A stretch of 64,000 nt of DNA from Bacillus chungangensis (GCF_030812995.1 NZ_JAUSTT010000018.1:1-64000), one strand, 5' to 3'. Shown: positions 18,687-28,727, numbered from the stretch's first letter. Numbers and translations are program-made. The notes: generated by a model from the letters alone, not told the origin.

Positions 18687-19448
18687 TTAGCCAAAACGTC
18701 CGGAAATATAGTCTTCTGTCTGCTTTCCTTTTGGATTCATAAAAAGTTGTTTTGTAGGTGAAAACTCCATCACTTCCCCATTCAAAAAGAACGCTGTTTC
18801 ATCAGATATTCTCGCAGCCTGCTGCATATTATGTGTCACAATGAGAATCGTATATTGCTGTTTTAATTTAATCATAAGCTCTTCTAGCCTTGCTGTCGAA
18901 ATCGGGTCTAACGCAGATGTTGGTTCATCCATTAATATGACAGTAGGCTGAACAGCCAACACCCTCGCTAGCACTAAACGCTGCTGCTGCCCGCCGGAAA
19001 TGCCAATTGCTGATTTATGCAGACGATCTTTCACTTCATCCCATAGGGCAGCATTGCGTAAACTCGTTTCCACAAGCTCATCCAATTGTTTTTTATCTTT
19101 CAAGCCATGGATTCGCGGACCATATGCAACATTGTCGTAGATAGACATAGGAAACGGATTTGGCTGTTGAAATACCATGCCAACCTGTTTTCGCAGTTCT
19201 ACAACATCCACTTTTTCCTCGTATATAGGCTGGTTATGAAGAAAAATATCTCCTTCTATCCGAACACTAGGAATTAAATCATTCATCCGATTTATCGAGC
19301 GCAGAAAGGTAGATTTTCCACAGCCAGAAGGACCAATAAAGGCGGTAACCCTATTTTTCTTTAAGGAAAGATTAATATTCTTCAACGCTTGAAACTCACT
19401 ATACCAAAGCTGAAAATTCCGGACACGAATGATCGAAGTGTTCATCGT
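18687..19448 (-). CDS. pstB: Phosphate ABC transporter ATPase PstB (second copy)
   Basis: Cytoplasmic ATPase of the high-affinity phosphate importer. Walker A is GPSGCGKST, the ABC signature is [16 protein letters not shown], and Walker B is [13 protein letters not shown]. At the chosen start (ATG 19448, AAGGA upstream) it has about 253 aa, the normal PstB size. An in-frame ATG at 19514, overlapping the upstream gene, would add 22 poorly conserved residues. Two adjacent, diverged pstB genes are usual in Bacillus (pstBA/pstBB). Confidence 0.9.
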   Translation of the reverse strand, partial: TMNTSIIRVRNFQLWYSEFQALKNINLSLKKNRVTAFIGPSGCGKSTFLRSINRMNDLIPSVRIEGDIFLHNQPIYEEKVDVVELRKQVGMVFQQPNPFPMSIYDNVAYGPRIHGLKDKKQLDELVETSLRNAALWDEVKDRLHKSAIGISGGQQQRLVLARVLAVQPTVILMDEPTSALDPISTARLEELMIKLKQQYTILIVTHNMQQAARISDETAFFLNGEVMEFSPTKQLFMNPKGKQTEDYISGRFG

Positions 19449-19491
19449 TTCCTTTTTTGCATATGCAGCCTCCAAAGACCTCACCTTCTTT

Positions 19492-20337
19492 TTATCCAAA
19501 GTTTCCTGACACATAATCCTCTGTCCTTTTCTCCCGTGGTTTTGTAAAAATAGTGGAAGTTTCAGCGAATTCTACAAGACTCCCCATATAAAAGAAAGCT
19601 GTTAAATCCGAAACCCTTGCAGCCTGCTGCATATTATGCGTCACTATCACAATCGAGTATTTTGTTTTCAATTCATGAATAAGTGCTTCTATTTTACTAG
19701 TAGAAATAGGATCTAATGCAGAAGCAGGTTCATCCAATAGCAACACATCAGGTTCTATCGTAAGAGCGCGGGCAATACAGAGGCGCTGCTGCTGCCCACC
19801 GGAAAGTGAGAGAGCTGATTTTCCCAGATGATCCTTTACTTCATCCCATAAAGCTGCTTGACGTAAGCTTTTCTCTACTATTTCTTGTAATTTGGCTTTA
19901 TTTTTTATACCATGGCGCCGCGGGCCAAAAGCAACATTGTCAAAAATAGATTTTGCAAAGGGATTTGGACGTTGAAAAACCATGCCTATCTTCTTTCTAA
20001 CTTCAAAAACGTTCACTGCCTTTGAATTAATATCAACACCGTTATAAACAATCTTGCCATTTACGACACAACCTTCAATTTCATCATTCATCCGATTCAA
20101 TGCACGCAAATAAGTGGATTTACCACAGCCAGAAGGACCAATTAAAGCTGTCACTTTATTTTTAGGAAAAGCAAGCGATACATTGTCTATTGCTTGATGC
20201 TTTCCATAAAAAACATGAAGGTCGATAGTTTCGAGTGCCGCCTCTACTCGGTTGGGGGCAGGTGGCACCTGCTTTTTTTCTATTCTCTTAAAATTAATTG
20301 GCGCCTCTTCTTTCTTTTTTTTCACCGTTGTGATCAT
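19492..20337 (-). CDS. pstB: Phosphate ABC transporter ATPase PstB (first copy)
   Basis: ATPase with Walker [10 protein letters not shown], signature [15 protein letters not shown] and Walker [14 protein letters not shown] basic, Lys-rich N-terminal extension (about 35 residues) precedes the conserved [10 protein letters not shown] start of the domain. I choose ATG 20337, preceded by AAGGAG at 9 nt; an upstream in-frame ATG at 20361 exists without a good ribosome site. It follows pstA closely in the pst operon and is paired with a second pstB. Confidence 0.92.
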   Translation of the reverse strand: MITTVKKKKEEAPINFKRIEKKQVPPAPNRVEAALETIDLHVFYGKHQAIDNVSLAFPKNKVTALIGPSGCGKSTYLRALNRMNDEIEGCVVNGKIVYNGVDINSKAVNVFEVRKKIGMVFQRPNPFAKSIFDNVAFGPRRHGIKNKAKLQEIVEKSLRQAALWDEVKDHLGKSALSLSGGQQQRLCIARALTIEPDVLLLDEPASALDPISTSKIEALIHELKTKYSIVIVTHNMQQAARVSDLTAFFYMGSLVEFAETSTIFTKPREKRTEDYVSGNFG

Positions 20338-20374
20338 CTTTTTTTGCTCCTTTTCGTACATGTTTCAATTACCT

Positions 20375-21265
20375 TCATTTATGTGATGACGTCATTTTTC
20401 GATAGACAAAGCTGCCAACCCAACGAGCCAATATATTAAAAATTAAAATGGATATGATTAGAATTGCCGCTGCACCGTCAGAAACTGCTTGTGCATCAGG
20501 CATGATTCCTTCTCCATTAATTTTCCAAATGTGCACTGCTAATGTTTCAGCTGGTCTTAACGGATTTAACGGTGAAGTCGGGCTCAATGGATTCCAATTT
20601 GAAAAATCCAATGCCGGCGAGCTCATTCCAGCAGTATAAATTAATGCTGCTGCTTCTCCAAATACACGTCCCGCGCCCAGAATAACACCGGTAATAATGC
20701 CTGGAAGCGCCGCCGGCAGCAAAATTTGTGTAGCTGTTTCCCAACGCGAAATACCAAGGGCGAGACCTGCCTCTCGCTGCGCCGCTGGTATACTATTTAA
20801 CGAATCCTCTACAACCCTAATCATTAATGGGAGATTAAAGACAGTTAAAGCAAGGGCACCAGATAAAATCGAAAATCCCCATCCCATATAAAGGACAAAA
20901 AATAAGAATCCAAAAAGGCCGACAACGATCGATGGCAAAGATGAGAGCACTTCTATCGCTGTTCTCAATAAATCTGTAAAAACATTTTTCTTTGCATATT
21001 CTGATAAATAAATGCCAGCGCCTAGTGATAAAGGAACGCTGATAACCATTGTCAAAAACAATAAATAAAAAGAGTTAAATAATTGCGGTCCTACACCGCC
21101 GCCTGCTTTAAATACTTGAGGAGGAGAAGTGAGAAAACTCCAGTTGATAATAGAAATGCCTTTCACTAGCACATAACCGATCAAGCCAAATAAGATGGCA
21201 ACAATGATAAAGGCAATGATATAAAACATGATAGTCGCAATACGATCAGCTATTTTGACATTCAT
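20375..21265 (-). CDS. pstA: Phosphate ABC transporter permease PstA
   Basis: Integral membrane permease of 296 aa with about six helices. The EAA-type loop is visible as QREAGLALGISRWETATQI. It pairs with PstC to form the phosphate channel. The start overlaps the pstC stop (4 nt), with GGAGGACG as ribosome site, showing translational coupling. Confidence 0.94.
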   Translation of the reverse strand: MNVKIADRIATIMFYIIAFIIVAILFGLIGYVLVKGISIINWSFLTSPPQVFKAGGGVGPQLFNSFYLLFLTMVISVPLSLGAGIYLSEYAKKNVFTDLLRTAIEVLSSLPSIVVGLFGFLFFVLYMGWGFSILSGALALTVFNLPLMIRVVEDSLNSIPAAQREAGLALGISRWETATQILLPAALPGIITGVILGAGRVFGEAAALIYTAGMSSPALDFSNWNPLSPTSPLNPLRPAETLAVHIWKINGEGIMPDAQAVSDGAAAILIISILIFNILARWVGSFVYRKMTSSHK

Positions 21266-22179
21266 TTATACGTCCTCCTGCGTCCAATGAAACGAACAAT
21301 AATCATAAACACTAAAGACATCGCTAATAAGACCAATGCTAATGACCAAAGCGCATTATTTTCTGCTTGCCCCATTACCGAATAGCCCATGCCCATCGTT
21401 AAAATACTAGTTAACGTTGATGCAGGCTCAAATAGAGAACTCGGAATAACAGTTGCATTGCCAATGACCATTTGCACCGCCAAAGCTTCACCGAAGGCGC
21501 GAGCCATGCCAAAAACAATCGCTGTTAAAATTCCCGGACGCGCTGTTTTCAACACAACACGATAAATCGTCTGCCAACGAGTCGCGCCAAGTGCAAGAGA
21601 GCCTTCTCGATAATGCATCGGCACTGCTCGGATCGCATCAACAGAGAGACTGGTTATTGTCGGTAAAATCATGACCGTCAGTACGATAGTTCCGGCTGCA
21701 ATCCCAAATCCGCTTCCAGAAAAAGATTCTCTTAGAAACGGCACGATCAAACTTAACCCGACAAAACCATATACAACGGAAGGAATGCCAACAAGCAATT
21801 CCATAACGGGCTGCAATATTTTCCGCCCAAAGTGAGGAGATATCTCCGTCATAAACACAGCCGCTCCTATCGCAATCGGTGTACAAATAATAGCTGCCAT
21901 AAATGTAACAGCAAATGAGCCAAAAATAAGCGGCAAAGCACCAACAATTGGCTTACCTATTTCATTCAAGCTGCCGGGATCCCATTTCATGCCTGTAAAG
22001 AATTCTACAATACTCGCTTTGTTTACGATGAAAGTGGATAATCCTTTTGAAGTAACAAAATACAAAATCGATATCGCAATCACCATCATAATGACGATGG
22101 AAAAAGAAGTGAGCAAACGCCCTTTTCTTTCTAACCAGGTTTTCGTTGATGGTGCATCTATTTTCTTGTGCGCTTGCAA
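21262..22179 (-). CDS. pstC: Phosphate ABC transporter permease PstC
   Basis: Permease of 305 aa with six or seven helices and the EAA loop YREGSLALGATRWQTIYRV. The start is TTG 22179, 6 nt after GGGGAATG. It overlaps pstA by 4 nt. A 199-nt gap holding a hairpin separates it from pstS, which usually lets the binding protein be made in excess over the permeases. Confidence 0.93.
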   Translation of the reverse strand: MQAHKKIDAPSTKTWLERKGRLLTSFSIVIMMVIAISILYFVTSKGLSTFIVNKASIVEFFTGMKWDPGSLNEIGKPIVGALPLIFGSFAVTFMAAIICTPIAIGAAVFMTEISPHFGRKILQPVMELLVGIPSVVYGFVGLSLIVPFLRESFSGSGFGIAAGTIVLTVMILPTITSLSVDAIRAVPMHYREGSLALGATRWQTIYRVVLKTARPGILTAIVFGMARAFGEALAVQMVIGNATVIPSSLFEPASTLTSILTMGMGYSVMGQAENNALWSLALVLLAMSLVFMIIVRFIGRRRTYK

Positions 22180-22333
22180 GCAGCATTCCCCTTTCTTACA
22201 CGTGGTTACCGCAATTCGTTCTTAGAATGTTGTACTTTGGTGAAGCTCCAAATCTACGTGATAAGCAGCTCTGCTCCTTTAGAAGAGAGAAACACGAGTA
22301 ACGATCCAATGTGAAACAATTTTTATATAGGAT

Positions 22334-22368
22334 AAGCCTTCATGCTACTGCTAGCGGCAAGAAGGCTT
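22334..22368 (-). other. Hairpin between pstS and pstC
   Basis: AAGCCTTC pairs with GAAGGCTT around a long loop, just after the pstS stop. No T-run follows, so partial termination or protection of pstS mRNA is likelier than full termination. Confidence 0.5.
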
Positions 22369-22378
22369 GGCATTACCG

Positions 22379-23314
22379 TTATTTTTTCGTCACTTCACCA
22401 TTCGCATCACGCTCAATCTGCATACCTGTCACTGGCAAGTAATCCAATTCAGTCACTAAGCTTGTTTGCACTTCATCTGATAAAATATAGTCAATAAAAG
22501 CTTTTGTTAATCCCATTGGTTCTCCATTTGTGTACATATGCTGGTATGCCCAGATTTTCCAATCATTTGTTTCTACGTTTACTTGATTAGGTTCTTTCCC
22601 ATCTATTGCTAATGCAACTATGGAATCATCAAAGTAGGAGAATGCTAGATAACTAATTGCACCAGGAGTTTCACTAACAATTTTTCGTACTGTTCCAGAA
22701 GAATCTTGCTCCTGTGCTTCAATAGGAACTGCCCCATCTAGTCCGAATTGCTCAAAAGTAGTTCGTGTCCCTGAACCTTTTGCTCGATTGATGACAACAA
22801 TCTCTTGATCAGCTCCACCTAATTCTTTCCAATTTTTCACCTTTCCAGTAAAGATATCAATAAGTTGTTCCTTTGTAAGACCCTCTACACCAACATCAGG
22901 ATGGACGACCGGCCCCATGCCAACGACCGCTACTTTGTGATCTACCAGCTTCTCCGCAGGAATTCCCTCTTTTTCTTCTGCAAAAATATCCGAATTGCCA
23001 ATATCAACAGCGCCTTCACTTATTTTACTCAATCCAGTTCCACTGCCGCCGCCCTGAACATTAATCGTTGCACCAGGATTTTCCGATGAAAATTGCTGCG
23101 CTGCAGCTTCTACCAAAGGTTGTAATGCACTAGAACCAACAGCGGTGATCGAACCTGTAACAGCATCTTCCTTGTTGTTATTGCCATTCTTTTCTTCTTG
23201 TTTTGAACTCGTGCTGCTACCTCCATTATCGTTGCTGTTAGTAGTGCCGCATCCAGCAGCAATCATTGCAAATACAAGCAACAAAGTGAATACTGCTATA
23301 AAGCGTTTTTTCAT
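22379..23314 (-). CDS. pstS: Phosphate-binding lipoprotein PstS
   Basis: Protein of 311 aa, first gene of the pst operon. The lipobox IAAGC near residue 22 shows lipid anchoring outside the membrane. A Ser/Asn-rich linker follows. The phosphate-binding PBP fold has AVGSSALQPL, GGGSGTGLS and AKGSGTRTTFEQF, with Ser/Thr/Arg contacts of the family. A Pho box lies about 110 bp upstream, so it should be induced by phosphate starvation through PhoP. Confidence 0.94.
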   Translation of the reverse strand: MKKRFIAVFTLLLVFAMIAAGCGTTNSNDNGGSSTSSKQEEKNGNNNKEDAVTGSITAVGSSALQPLVEAAAQQFSSENPGATINVQGGGSGTGLSKISEGAVDIGNSDIFAEEKEGIPAEKLVDHKVAVVGMGPVVHPDVGVEGLTKEQLIDIFTGKVKNWKELGGADQEIVVINRAKGSGTRTTFEQFGLDGAVPIEAQEQDSSGTVRKIVSETPGAISYLAFSYFDDSIVALAIDGKEPNQVNVETNDWKIWAYQHMYTNGEPMGLTKAFIDYILSDEVQTSLVTELDYLPVTGMQIERDANGEVTKK

Positions 23315-23424
23315 TCGTTGATCACCCTTTTCTTTTTTTAAAAAATATTATTTTGTTCAAAAATGAGGAGATTCATGATCTAGGACTTTTTGAACACCTT
23401 ACACTGACTACTGTAATCCTTCAT

Positions 23425-23463
23425 TTTTAATTTAATATGAAGGGTTTGTTAAGAAATTGTAAA
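23425..23463 (-). promoter_or_regulatory. Pho box (four PhoP half sites) of the pst operon
   Basis: On the minus strand TTTACA, TTAACA, TTCATA and TTAAAA start at exact 11-bp intervals (23463, 23452, 23441, 23430). This is the known Bacillus PhoP-binding pattern of TT(A/C)ACA-like repeats. It lies upstream of pstS and close to phoPR, whose PhoP would bind it. Confidence 0.85.
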
Positions 23464-23489
23464 GAGCGGTTCCCTATATTTTTCCACAG

Positions 23490-23518
23490 AAAAAGGTGCC
23501 GGAAACCTCCGTCACCTC
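23490..23518 (-). terminator. phoPR terminator
   Basis: AGGTG-CGGA pairs with TCCG-CACCT, and TTTTTC follows on the minus strand after the phoR stop. Confidence 0.78.
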
Positions 23519-23551
23519 TTCATGTCTTATGATAGATTTAACACTTAACTG

Positions 23552-25351
23552 CTATTCTTCGTGATCAGCTTTTGGCTGCTTTTTAGGCAGCGTAATTGTA
23601 AATTCTGTTCCTTCCCCTTCCTCACTTTGGACTTCAATATTGCCATGATGAGATTCTACTAAATGTTTTACAATAGCTAAGCCAAGTCCAGTTCCTCCCG
23701 AATGACGTGCTCTCGCTTTATCAACTCGATAGAAGCGCTCAAATATCCTTTCCAAATCTTGTTTCGGAATTCCTGCTCCATTATCACGCACAATGAGGGC
23801 AACAGCCGCGTCTTGTTCTAACACGTCAACTTGAACCATTCCTCCTTCGGACGTGTGTGTGATCGCATTGGCAACTAAGTTTAAAATGATTTGTTGAATT
23901 CGATCTTTCTCTGCTTCGATTATGATTGATTGCGACGACTCCGGCACAACCAAGCGTATCTGTTTTTTCTGGGCTGTATCCTGAACCGTTGCGACCGTTT
24001 TCCGTACGACATCGATCATATCGATTTCGGTAAAAAGAAGGGGAATCCGATGCTGCTCTATTTTTGTTAATTGCAAAATATCACGAATCAGTCGATGTAG
24101 ACGATCGCTTTCATCATAAATGATTTGTAGAAAAGCTTTCGTCGTATCCTCATCTTCCATTCCACCGTCCAACAGTGTTTCTGCAAAGCCTTTCACTGCC
24201 GTTACTGGCGTTTTTAATTCATGTGAAACGTTAGCGACAAATTCACTGCGCATTTTTTCTAACCTGCGTATTTCAGTAATATCATGAAGTACCGCAACAA
24301 TACCCTGGAGCTCCCCTGAATCGTCTAGATATGAAGCAACATGAGCGTCAAGAATGCGTTCTTTTGGATAATAAAGGTGGATTTCATCATGCAAATCTAC
24401 ACCCTCCGACGATAAAGAACGTTCAATTAACTGGCTCAATCCAAAGCTTTTGCTTGTTTCCATGTGGAACTTTCCAATAAGAGAAGCTGACGGAGTGTCA
24501 AGCATTTGTTCCATTGCCTTATTGACAAGTACAATTTTACCTTCTTGATTGACTAAAAGTACACCACTTGCCATGTTTGTCAGTACTCCGGTAAGACGTT
24601 GCTCGTTTTCGCGAATTTCTTTCATCTGCTCTTGCAAACTTGCAGCCAAAATATTAATTGCCCGTGAAAGCTGTTTGATTTCACCTTTCGCCTCGATTTT
24701 TACTCTGCTACTATAATCTTTTTCTGCTAATTGCGTTGATACATCAATAATCTCTTCAATTGGCCGCGTGATCCCTTTTGCAAGCCTCATACTAATGAGC
24801 CCCGCAAAAATGAACGTGATCGCCATTGCAGTAAGAACGCTAATCCAAAGCTTCTTCATGACAATAGCTATCTGTTCTAAGCTAACCGCTGCTCTTATCA
24901 CACCTTGGAACGGCTGATGATCTGTGACTGGAATGGTAACATATAACATCTCATAACCAAGCGTCTCACTATAGTGAATCGCCTCTCCAAATGGCTGTTT
25001 GTCTCGAATAACCGCTAGAAATTCGGGTCTTTTGCTATGGTTCTCCATTTTTTCAGGATGATCCTCTGAATCAGCTAATACTTTCCCCTGTTCATTGATA
25101 AGTGTCATTCGAGCTTCTACTGAAGAAGCATAATGCCGAAGCTGCTCCTGTAAGGAAGCCTGACTTTCACTAGTTAGATCATTATGCCCTATCGCATTCT
25201 TCATGAATTTTGCATGTTGAATAAGTTGATTTCGTGTCATCTCAATATATGTATGCTTCATTACATTTGCTAGAAAAAAACCAACACCTAGTAAAGCAAA
25301 AAACAACAAAATTAAGAAGGTGAGAGAGATGCGAAGCCATAGTTTATTCAT
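23552..25351 (-). CDS. phoR: Phosphate-starvation sensor kinase PhoR
   Basis: A 599-aa membrane kinase. Two membrane helices (about 8-28 and 165-190) flank an extracytoplasmic sensor domain. HAMP follows (190-245), then PAS (250-360), HisKA (His in ANVSHELKTPVTAVKGF) and HATPase (NLVANAITH, DNGAGIPK, HSGGTGLGLAIVKH). It starts 2 nt after the phoP stop. It phosphorylates PhoP when phosphate is scarce; the nearby Pst/PhoU genes supply the signal. Confidence 0.92.
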   Translation of the reverse strand: MNKLWLRISLTFLILLFFALLGVGFFLANVMKHTYIEMTRNQLIQHAKFMKNAIGHNDLTSESQASLQEQLRHYASSVEARMTLINEQGKVLADSEDHPEKMENHSKRPEFLAVIRDKQPFGEAIHYSETLGYEMLYVTIPVTDHQPFQGVIRAAVSLEQIAIVMKKLWISVLTAMAITFIFAGLISMRLAKGITRPIEEIIDVSTQLAEKDYSSRVKIEAKGEIKQLSRAINILAASLQEQMKEIRENEQRLTGVLTNMASGVLLVNQEGKIVLVNKAMEQMLDTPSASLIGKFHMETSKSFGLSQLIERSLSSEGVDLHDEIHLYYPKERILDAHVASYLDDSGELQGIVAVLHDITEIRRLEKMRSEFVANVSHELKTPVTAVKGFAETLLDGGMEDEDTTKAFLQIIYDESDRLHRLIRDILQLTKIEQHRIPLLFTEIDMIDVVRKTVATVQDTAQKKQIRLVVPESSQSIIIEAEKDRIQQIILNLVANAITHTSEGGMVQVDVLEQDAAVALIVRDNGAGIPKQDLERIFERFYRVDKARARHSGGTGLGLAIVKHLVESHHGNIEVQSEEGEGTEFTITLPKKQPKADHEE

Positions 25352-25353
25352 TG

Positions 25354-26061
25354 TTATGATCCTTCCAATTTATAGCCGAATCCTCTGATCGTTTTAATAT
25401 ATTTCGGTTGTTTCGTATTTTCCTCAATTTTATCACGCAGATGGCTAATATGGACATCGACAATCCGCGTTTCACCCGCATAATCATAATCCCAAACAGC
25501 ATTTAAAAGCTGGTCGCGGCTTAATACCTTGCCAATATTACTTGCCAAATAGAAGAGCAGCTCGAACTCTTTCGGTGTTAACTCAAGTTTTGTTTCATTA
25601 CGGAATACTTCATATTTTTCAGGAAAAATCGTTAATTCACCAATCTTCAATTCTGTTTCTTGTTTTTTAAGTTCTTTTATTTCAACCGATTGCTCCATTT
25701 CTACTCTTCGCAAGATCGCTTTTACTCTCGCAACGACTTCACGAGGACTAAAAGGCTTCGTTAAATAATCATCTGCCCCCAGCTCCAAACCAAGAATTTT
25801 ATCCAATTCCTCATCCTTTGCAGTCAACATTAAAATTGGAATATTTACTTTTTCCTGACGCAAAATTTTGCAAACTTCCATCCCATCTATTTCTGGCAGC
25901 ATCAAATCCAAAATGATTAAAGATGGCTTCTCTGATAAAGCTAACTGCAAACCTGTTTTTCCATCCGCAGCTGTTACGACCTGAAACCCTGCTCTTTCCA
26001 AATTAAATTGCAGCAAAGTCACAATCGACGATTCATCATCTACAACTAAGATTTTATGCAA
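25354..26061 (-). CDS. phoP: Response regulator PhoP
   Basis: A 235-aa OmpR-family regulator. The receiver domain has VVDDESS, phosphoacceptor Asp in IILDLMLPEIDG and Lys in DYLTKPFSPRE. The winged-helix C-terminal domain ends TIRGFGYKLEG. The start is TTG 26061, since an in-frame stop (TGA) lies directly before it and GGGGAG sits 8 nt upstream. Three tandem 150-bp repeats end about 35 bp upstream, so its promoter lies either in the array or beyond it. Confidence 0.93.
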   Translation of the reverse strand: MHKILVVDDESSIVTLLQFNLERAGFQVVTAADGKTGLQLALSEKPSLIILDLMLPEIDGMEVCKILRQEKVNIPILMLTAKDEELDKILGLELGADDYLTKPFSPREVVARVKAILRRVEMEQSVEIKELKKQETELKIGELTIFPEKYEVFRNETKLELTPKEFELLFYLASNIGKVLSRDQLLNAVWDYDYAGETRIVDVHISHLRDKIEENTKQPKYIKTIRGFGYKLEGS

Positions 26062-26094
26062 TCACGCTCTCCCCTTTTATTTTGCTATTTTTTA

Positions 26095-26516
26095 TTCTAT
26101 TCAAACAGTACCAGCAACGAGGACCGCAGCGTATACACAATACGTGAGGACCACAGGTGCAGAGTGACGACGAAATTCGACGGTGATTGTACCGGACTTT
26201 TTTAAACTACCTCATCCTTGTTTAAAAAGGAGGACACAAGAACCAAGAAGTTCTAGGAACGATAGCAACGAGGACCGCAGCGTATACACAATACGTGAGG
26301 ACCACAGTTGCAGACTGACGACGAAATTCGACGGTGATTGTACCGGACTTTTTTAAACTTCCTCATCTTGTTTAAAAAGGAGGACACTAGAACCTAGAAG
26401 TTCTAGGAACGATAGCAACGAGGACCGCAGCGTATACACAATACGTGAGGACCGCAGTTGCAGAGTGACGACGAAATTCGACGGTGATTGTACCGGACTT
26501 TTTTAAACTTCCTCTA
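26095..26516. repeat. Tandem array of three units of about 150 bp, locus 1
   Basis: The phrase AGCAACGAGGACCGCAGCG starts at 26113, 26264 and 26414, so the units are 151 and 150 bp. Each unit runs to CCGGACTTTTTTAAAC, and a facing TTTAAAAAGGAGGAC forms inverted-repeat borders. On the opposite strand the core (TCACCG-CGAATTTC, TCCTCACGTATT, TACGCT) matches the array at 37534. No long reading frame is kept across units. Confidence 0.88.
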
Positions 26517-26948
26517 AAATAGCCTTATCTATACAGCACTATTTTATCCCTAGCAAACCCATCCTGCAATAAATCCAAAACAGATTAGTCATTGTTCCTA
26601 TCCTTCATTTAATTTTCTTTAGAATAACCTTCTCCTAATCAATAAAACTATATAATAAACAATGATGATTGTATATCAAGAAGGGATTGTATTTAATTTC
26701 ATCTTAATACCTCCCTATTAAATCTTGATTTTTCCTTACTATTAAACATAAAACTAGTATTGTAATCACATCTTCATGCTACTATTGATATTAAAGACAT
26801 ATTTAATAATTGTTAAATCCGTTTAAAACAAATTGATAAGGTGAAAAAAAGAATCGCCAATATACAAAAACAAGTGTTTTAACCATAGGTTTGGTGATCT
26901 ATAATTAATGTTTGAGTTAAAGAGCAAATCAGGAGGAGAATTTACCAC
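26517..26948. other. A/T-rich spacer upstream of the phoP array and the Nudix gene
   Basis: No gene is called. A possible minus-strand promoter is listed separately. The 3' part must hold the Nudix gene promoter, which I could not fix. Confidence 0.4.
26652..26679 (-). promoter_or_regulatory. Candidate sigma-A promoter reading towards phoP
   Basis: Minus strand: TTGATA (26679-26674), 16-nt spacer, TATTAT (26657-26652). If used, the phoPR mRNA would carry the whole repeat array in a leader of about 590 nt. The spacer is slightly short and A/T-rich DNA gives chance matches. Confidence 0.35.
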
Positions 26949-27566
26949 ATGAATAAAATGGACGAAATGATTATTGTAGCTCCACGAACACCTATATTCG
27001 AAAATGAAAAATTGACTTTTCAAGGGATTTGCAAAGATAAAACTAGCTTAGAGAAAATAACTAAAAATATGGCTATTACATATTCTGTCATGCGCAGAGG
27101 TGATGCTGAAGAGAACTTTGATTTTAAACAACCTATCCCATATGTTGTATTAAAAAGAAAAAATGAAGTTTACGCTTATAAGAGATTAAGAGGTGGAGGA
27201 GAAAAAAGATTACATAGTAAAATCTCTATAGGCTTAGGCGGTCACTGCAATGATGTCGATAACACAGATTTTGATGAAATGCTATATGAAAATCTGAAAC
27301 GAGAGCTATCAGAGGAAGTTAGGATTAGCAATGAAAATTTTAAATTAAAAACTATCGGATTAATAAATGATGATAAAAATGATGTTGGTAGAGTTCATCT
27401 TGGAATATTGCTTATTGCAGAGTTAGAAGAAAATACATCTGTTTCAGTGCGTGAGACTGAACAATTAGAAGGTTTTTGGATAAACATCAAAGATTTAAAG
27501 AACAATAGTGTTTATATTAATTTAGAATCATGGTCACAATTTGTAGCTGATATATTAAATGGATAA
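26949..27566 (+). CDS. Nudix hydrolase domain protein
   Basis: A 205-aa protein. The Nudix box lies at about 98-120: GGH, then FDEMLYENLKRELSEEVRIS, matching the pattern G-x5-E-x7-R-E-x2-E-E. An N-terminal region of about 60 residues precedes the fold. Nudix enzymes cleave nucleoside diphosphates linked to another group; the substrate is not deducible. AGGAGGAG lies 10 nt before ATG 26949. Its codon use is A/T-rich compared with the backbone and no partner gene is obvious. Confidence 0.8.
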   Translation: MNKMDEMIIVAPRTPIFENEKLTFQGICKDKTSLEKITKNMAITYSVMRRGDAEENFDFKQPIPYVVLKRKNEVYAYKRLRGGGEKRLHSKISIGLGGHCNDVDNTDFDEMLYENLKRELSEEVRISNENFKLKTIGLINDDKNDVGRVHLGILLIAELEENTSVSVRETEQLEGFWINIKDLKNNSVYINLESWSQFVADILNG

Positions 27567-27778
27567 AAAAGATTAACGAAATGTCTAAAGATATTTTGAA
27601 AACAGGCTGTACAGATATAGGACAAAACATCAGACCAAAATAGAGAGATGGAACTTCAGCACACCCCATATATAAATTCGCAGTAGTCAATCGATATAAC
27701 TTATCTGAAGAGTTTCCAATAAACACTATACGACCAACTAACTTTAGAGCAGCCAGTAGACGATAGAGGGGGAATCAC

Positions 27779-28570
27779 TTGATAAATCATACAGAAGTCT
27801 TTTCATCTACTCAAGCCACTTGTAGTATTGTTTTCTTGCATGGCGGTGGTGTCAGCAGTTGGATGTGGAACGAGCATATACAAAGTTTAAAAGATTATCA
27901 TTGTTTACTAGTAGATTTACCGGGACATGGGATAAACTTTTCGCTTCCTTTTGAGATACGAAAGAGTGCGGAAGAGGTGCTAAAGGTAATCGAATCAAAA
28001 GCGATTGGGGGCAGAGCATTTGTAGTTGGTCTATCTTTAGGTGCTCAGGTTGCTCTTGAAATGCTAAGCATTAAACCTTCCGCTATTCTTGGCAGTCTTT
28101 TAAGCGGCTTGCTGATCGGTCCAGTAAAAGGAACACGATTTTTACCTCCACTGCTAAAAGGGTATACGATCATTAAAAATCGCGAAATTATGATACAGGC
28201 AAACAGAAAATGGCTCGAGATTCCAACTAAATACCACAAGCAATTCAGCGATGAAACGAGGCTTCATACTTCCGCTTCATTGTCAACGATCATGATAGAA
28301 AATATGCGTTTTTCTCTACCTAACGATCTCGATAAAAGCAACACCCCCTGCTACCTTGTTTATGGTGAAAAAGAGTCTCGATTAATAAAAAAATCAGCAG
28401 AAAAATTATTAACGATAATGCCCCAAGCAACAGGCCTTATTGTAAAAAAGGGTCATCATAACTGGTGTCTCGCTCATCCCTTGCTGCTTGTTGACATGCT
28501 ATTATCGATGATAAAAGGCGAAACTCCTGAAAATGAGTATATAGAAGTAATCGGATCCAAGCGGTACTAA
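27779..28570 (+). CDS. Alpha/beta-fold hydrolase
   Basis: A 263-aa hydrolase of the MhpC/abhydrolase_6 type. The oxyanion loop is FLHGGGVSSW. The nucleophile elbow is VVGLSLGAQ (Ser about residue 85) and the acid/His end is GHHNWCLAHP, with Asp/Glu probably in VYGEKESR. Start is TTG 27779 with AGAGGGGG 6 nt upstream. Substrate unknown. It may share a transcript with the Nudix gene 213 nt upstream, but no evidence requires this. Confidence 0.82.
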   Translation: MINHTEVFSSTQATCSIVFLHGGGVSSWMWNEHIQSLKDYHCLLVDLPGHGINFSLPFEIRKSAEEVLKVIESKAIGGRAFVVGLSLGAQVALEMLSIKPSAILGSLLSGLLIGPVKGTRFLPPLLKGYTIIKNREIMIQANRKWLEIPTKYHKQFSDETRLHTSASLSTIMIENMRFSLPNDLDKSNTPCYLVYGEKESRLIKKSAEKLLTIMPQATGLIVKKGHHNWCLAHPLLLVDMLLSMIKGETPENEYIEVIGSKRY

Positions 28571-28589
28571 GTTAGATAGGGCAGCAATG

Positions 28590-28618
28590 AAAAAATCCTC
28601 TCTTTTCATGAGAGGATC
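28590..28618 (-). terminator. Terminator of the SDR gene
   Basis: ATCCTCTC pairs with GAGAGGAT and a TTTTTT run follows on the minus strand. Confidence 0.8.
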
Positions 28619-28727
28619 CATTATGTCTAAGTATTTTTGTTGGGTTAGACCTCTCTAATTCTTCTATCCTAGTAAGGTGGATTAGCATCTAATGCTCCAT
28701 TTTTAAACTAGGTTTAAAATCATTCAC

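Noticed and set aside
26539-26592. 17-codon minus-strand frame with a weak ribosome site above phoP, a possible leader peptide
   Set aside because: Too short and without regulatory codons or conserved features; chance cannot be excluded.
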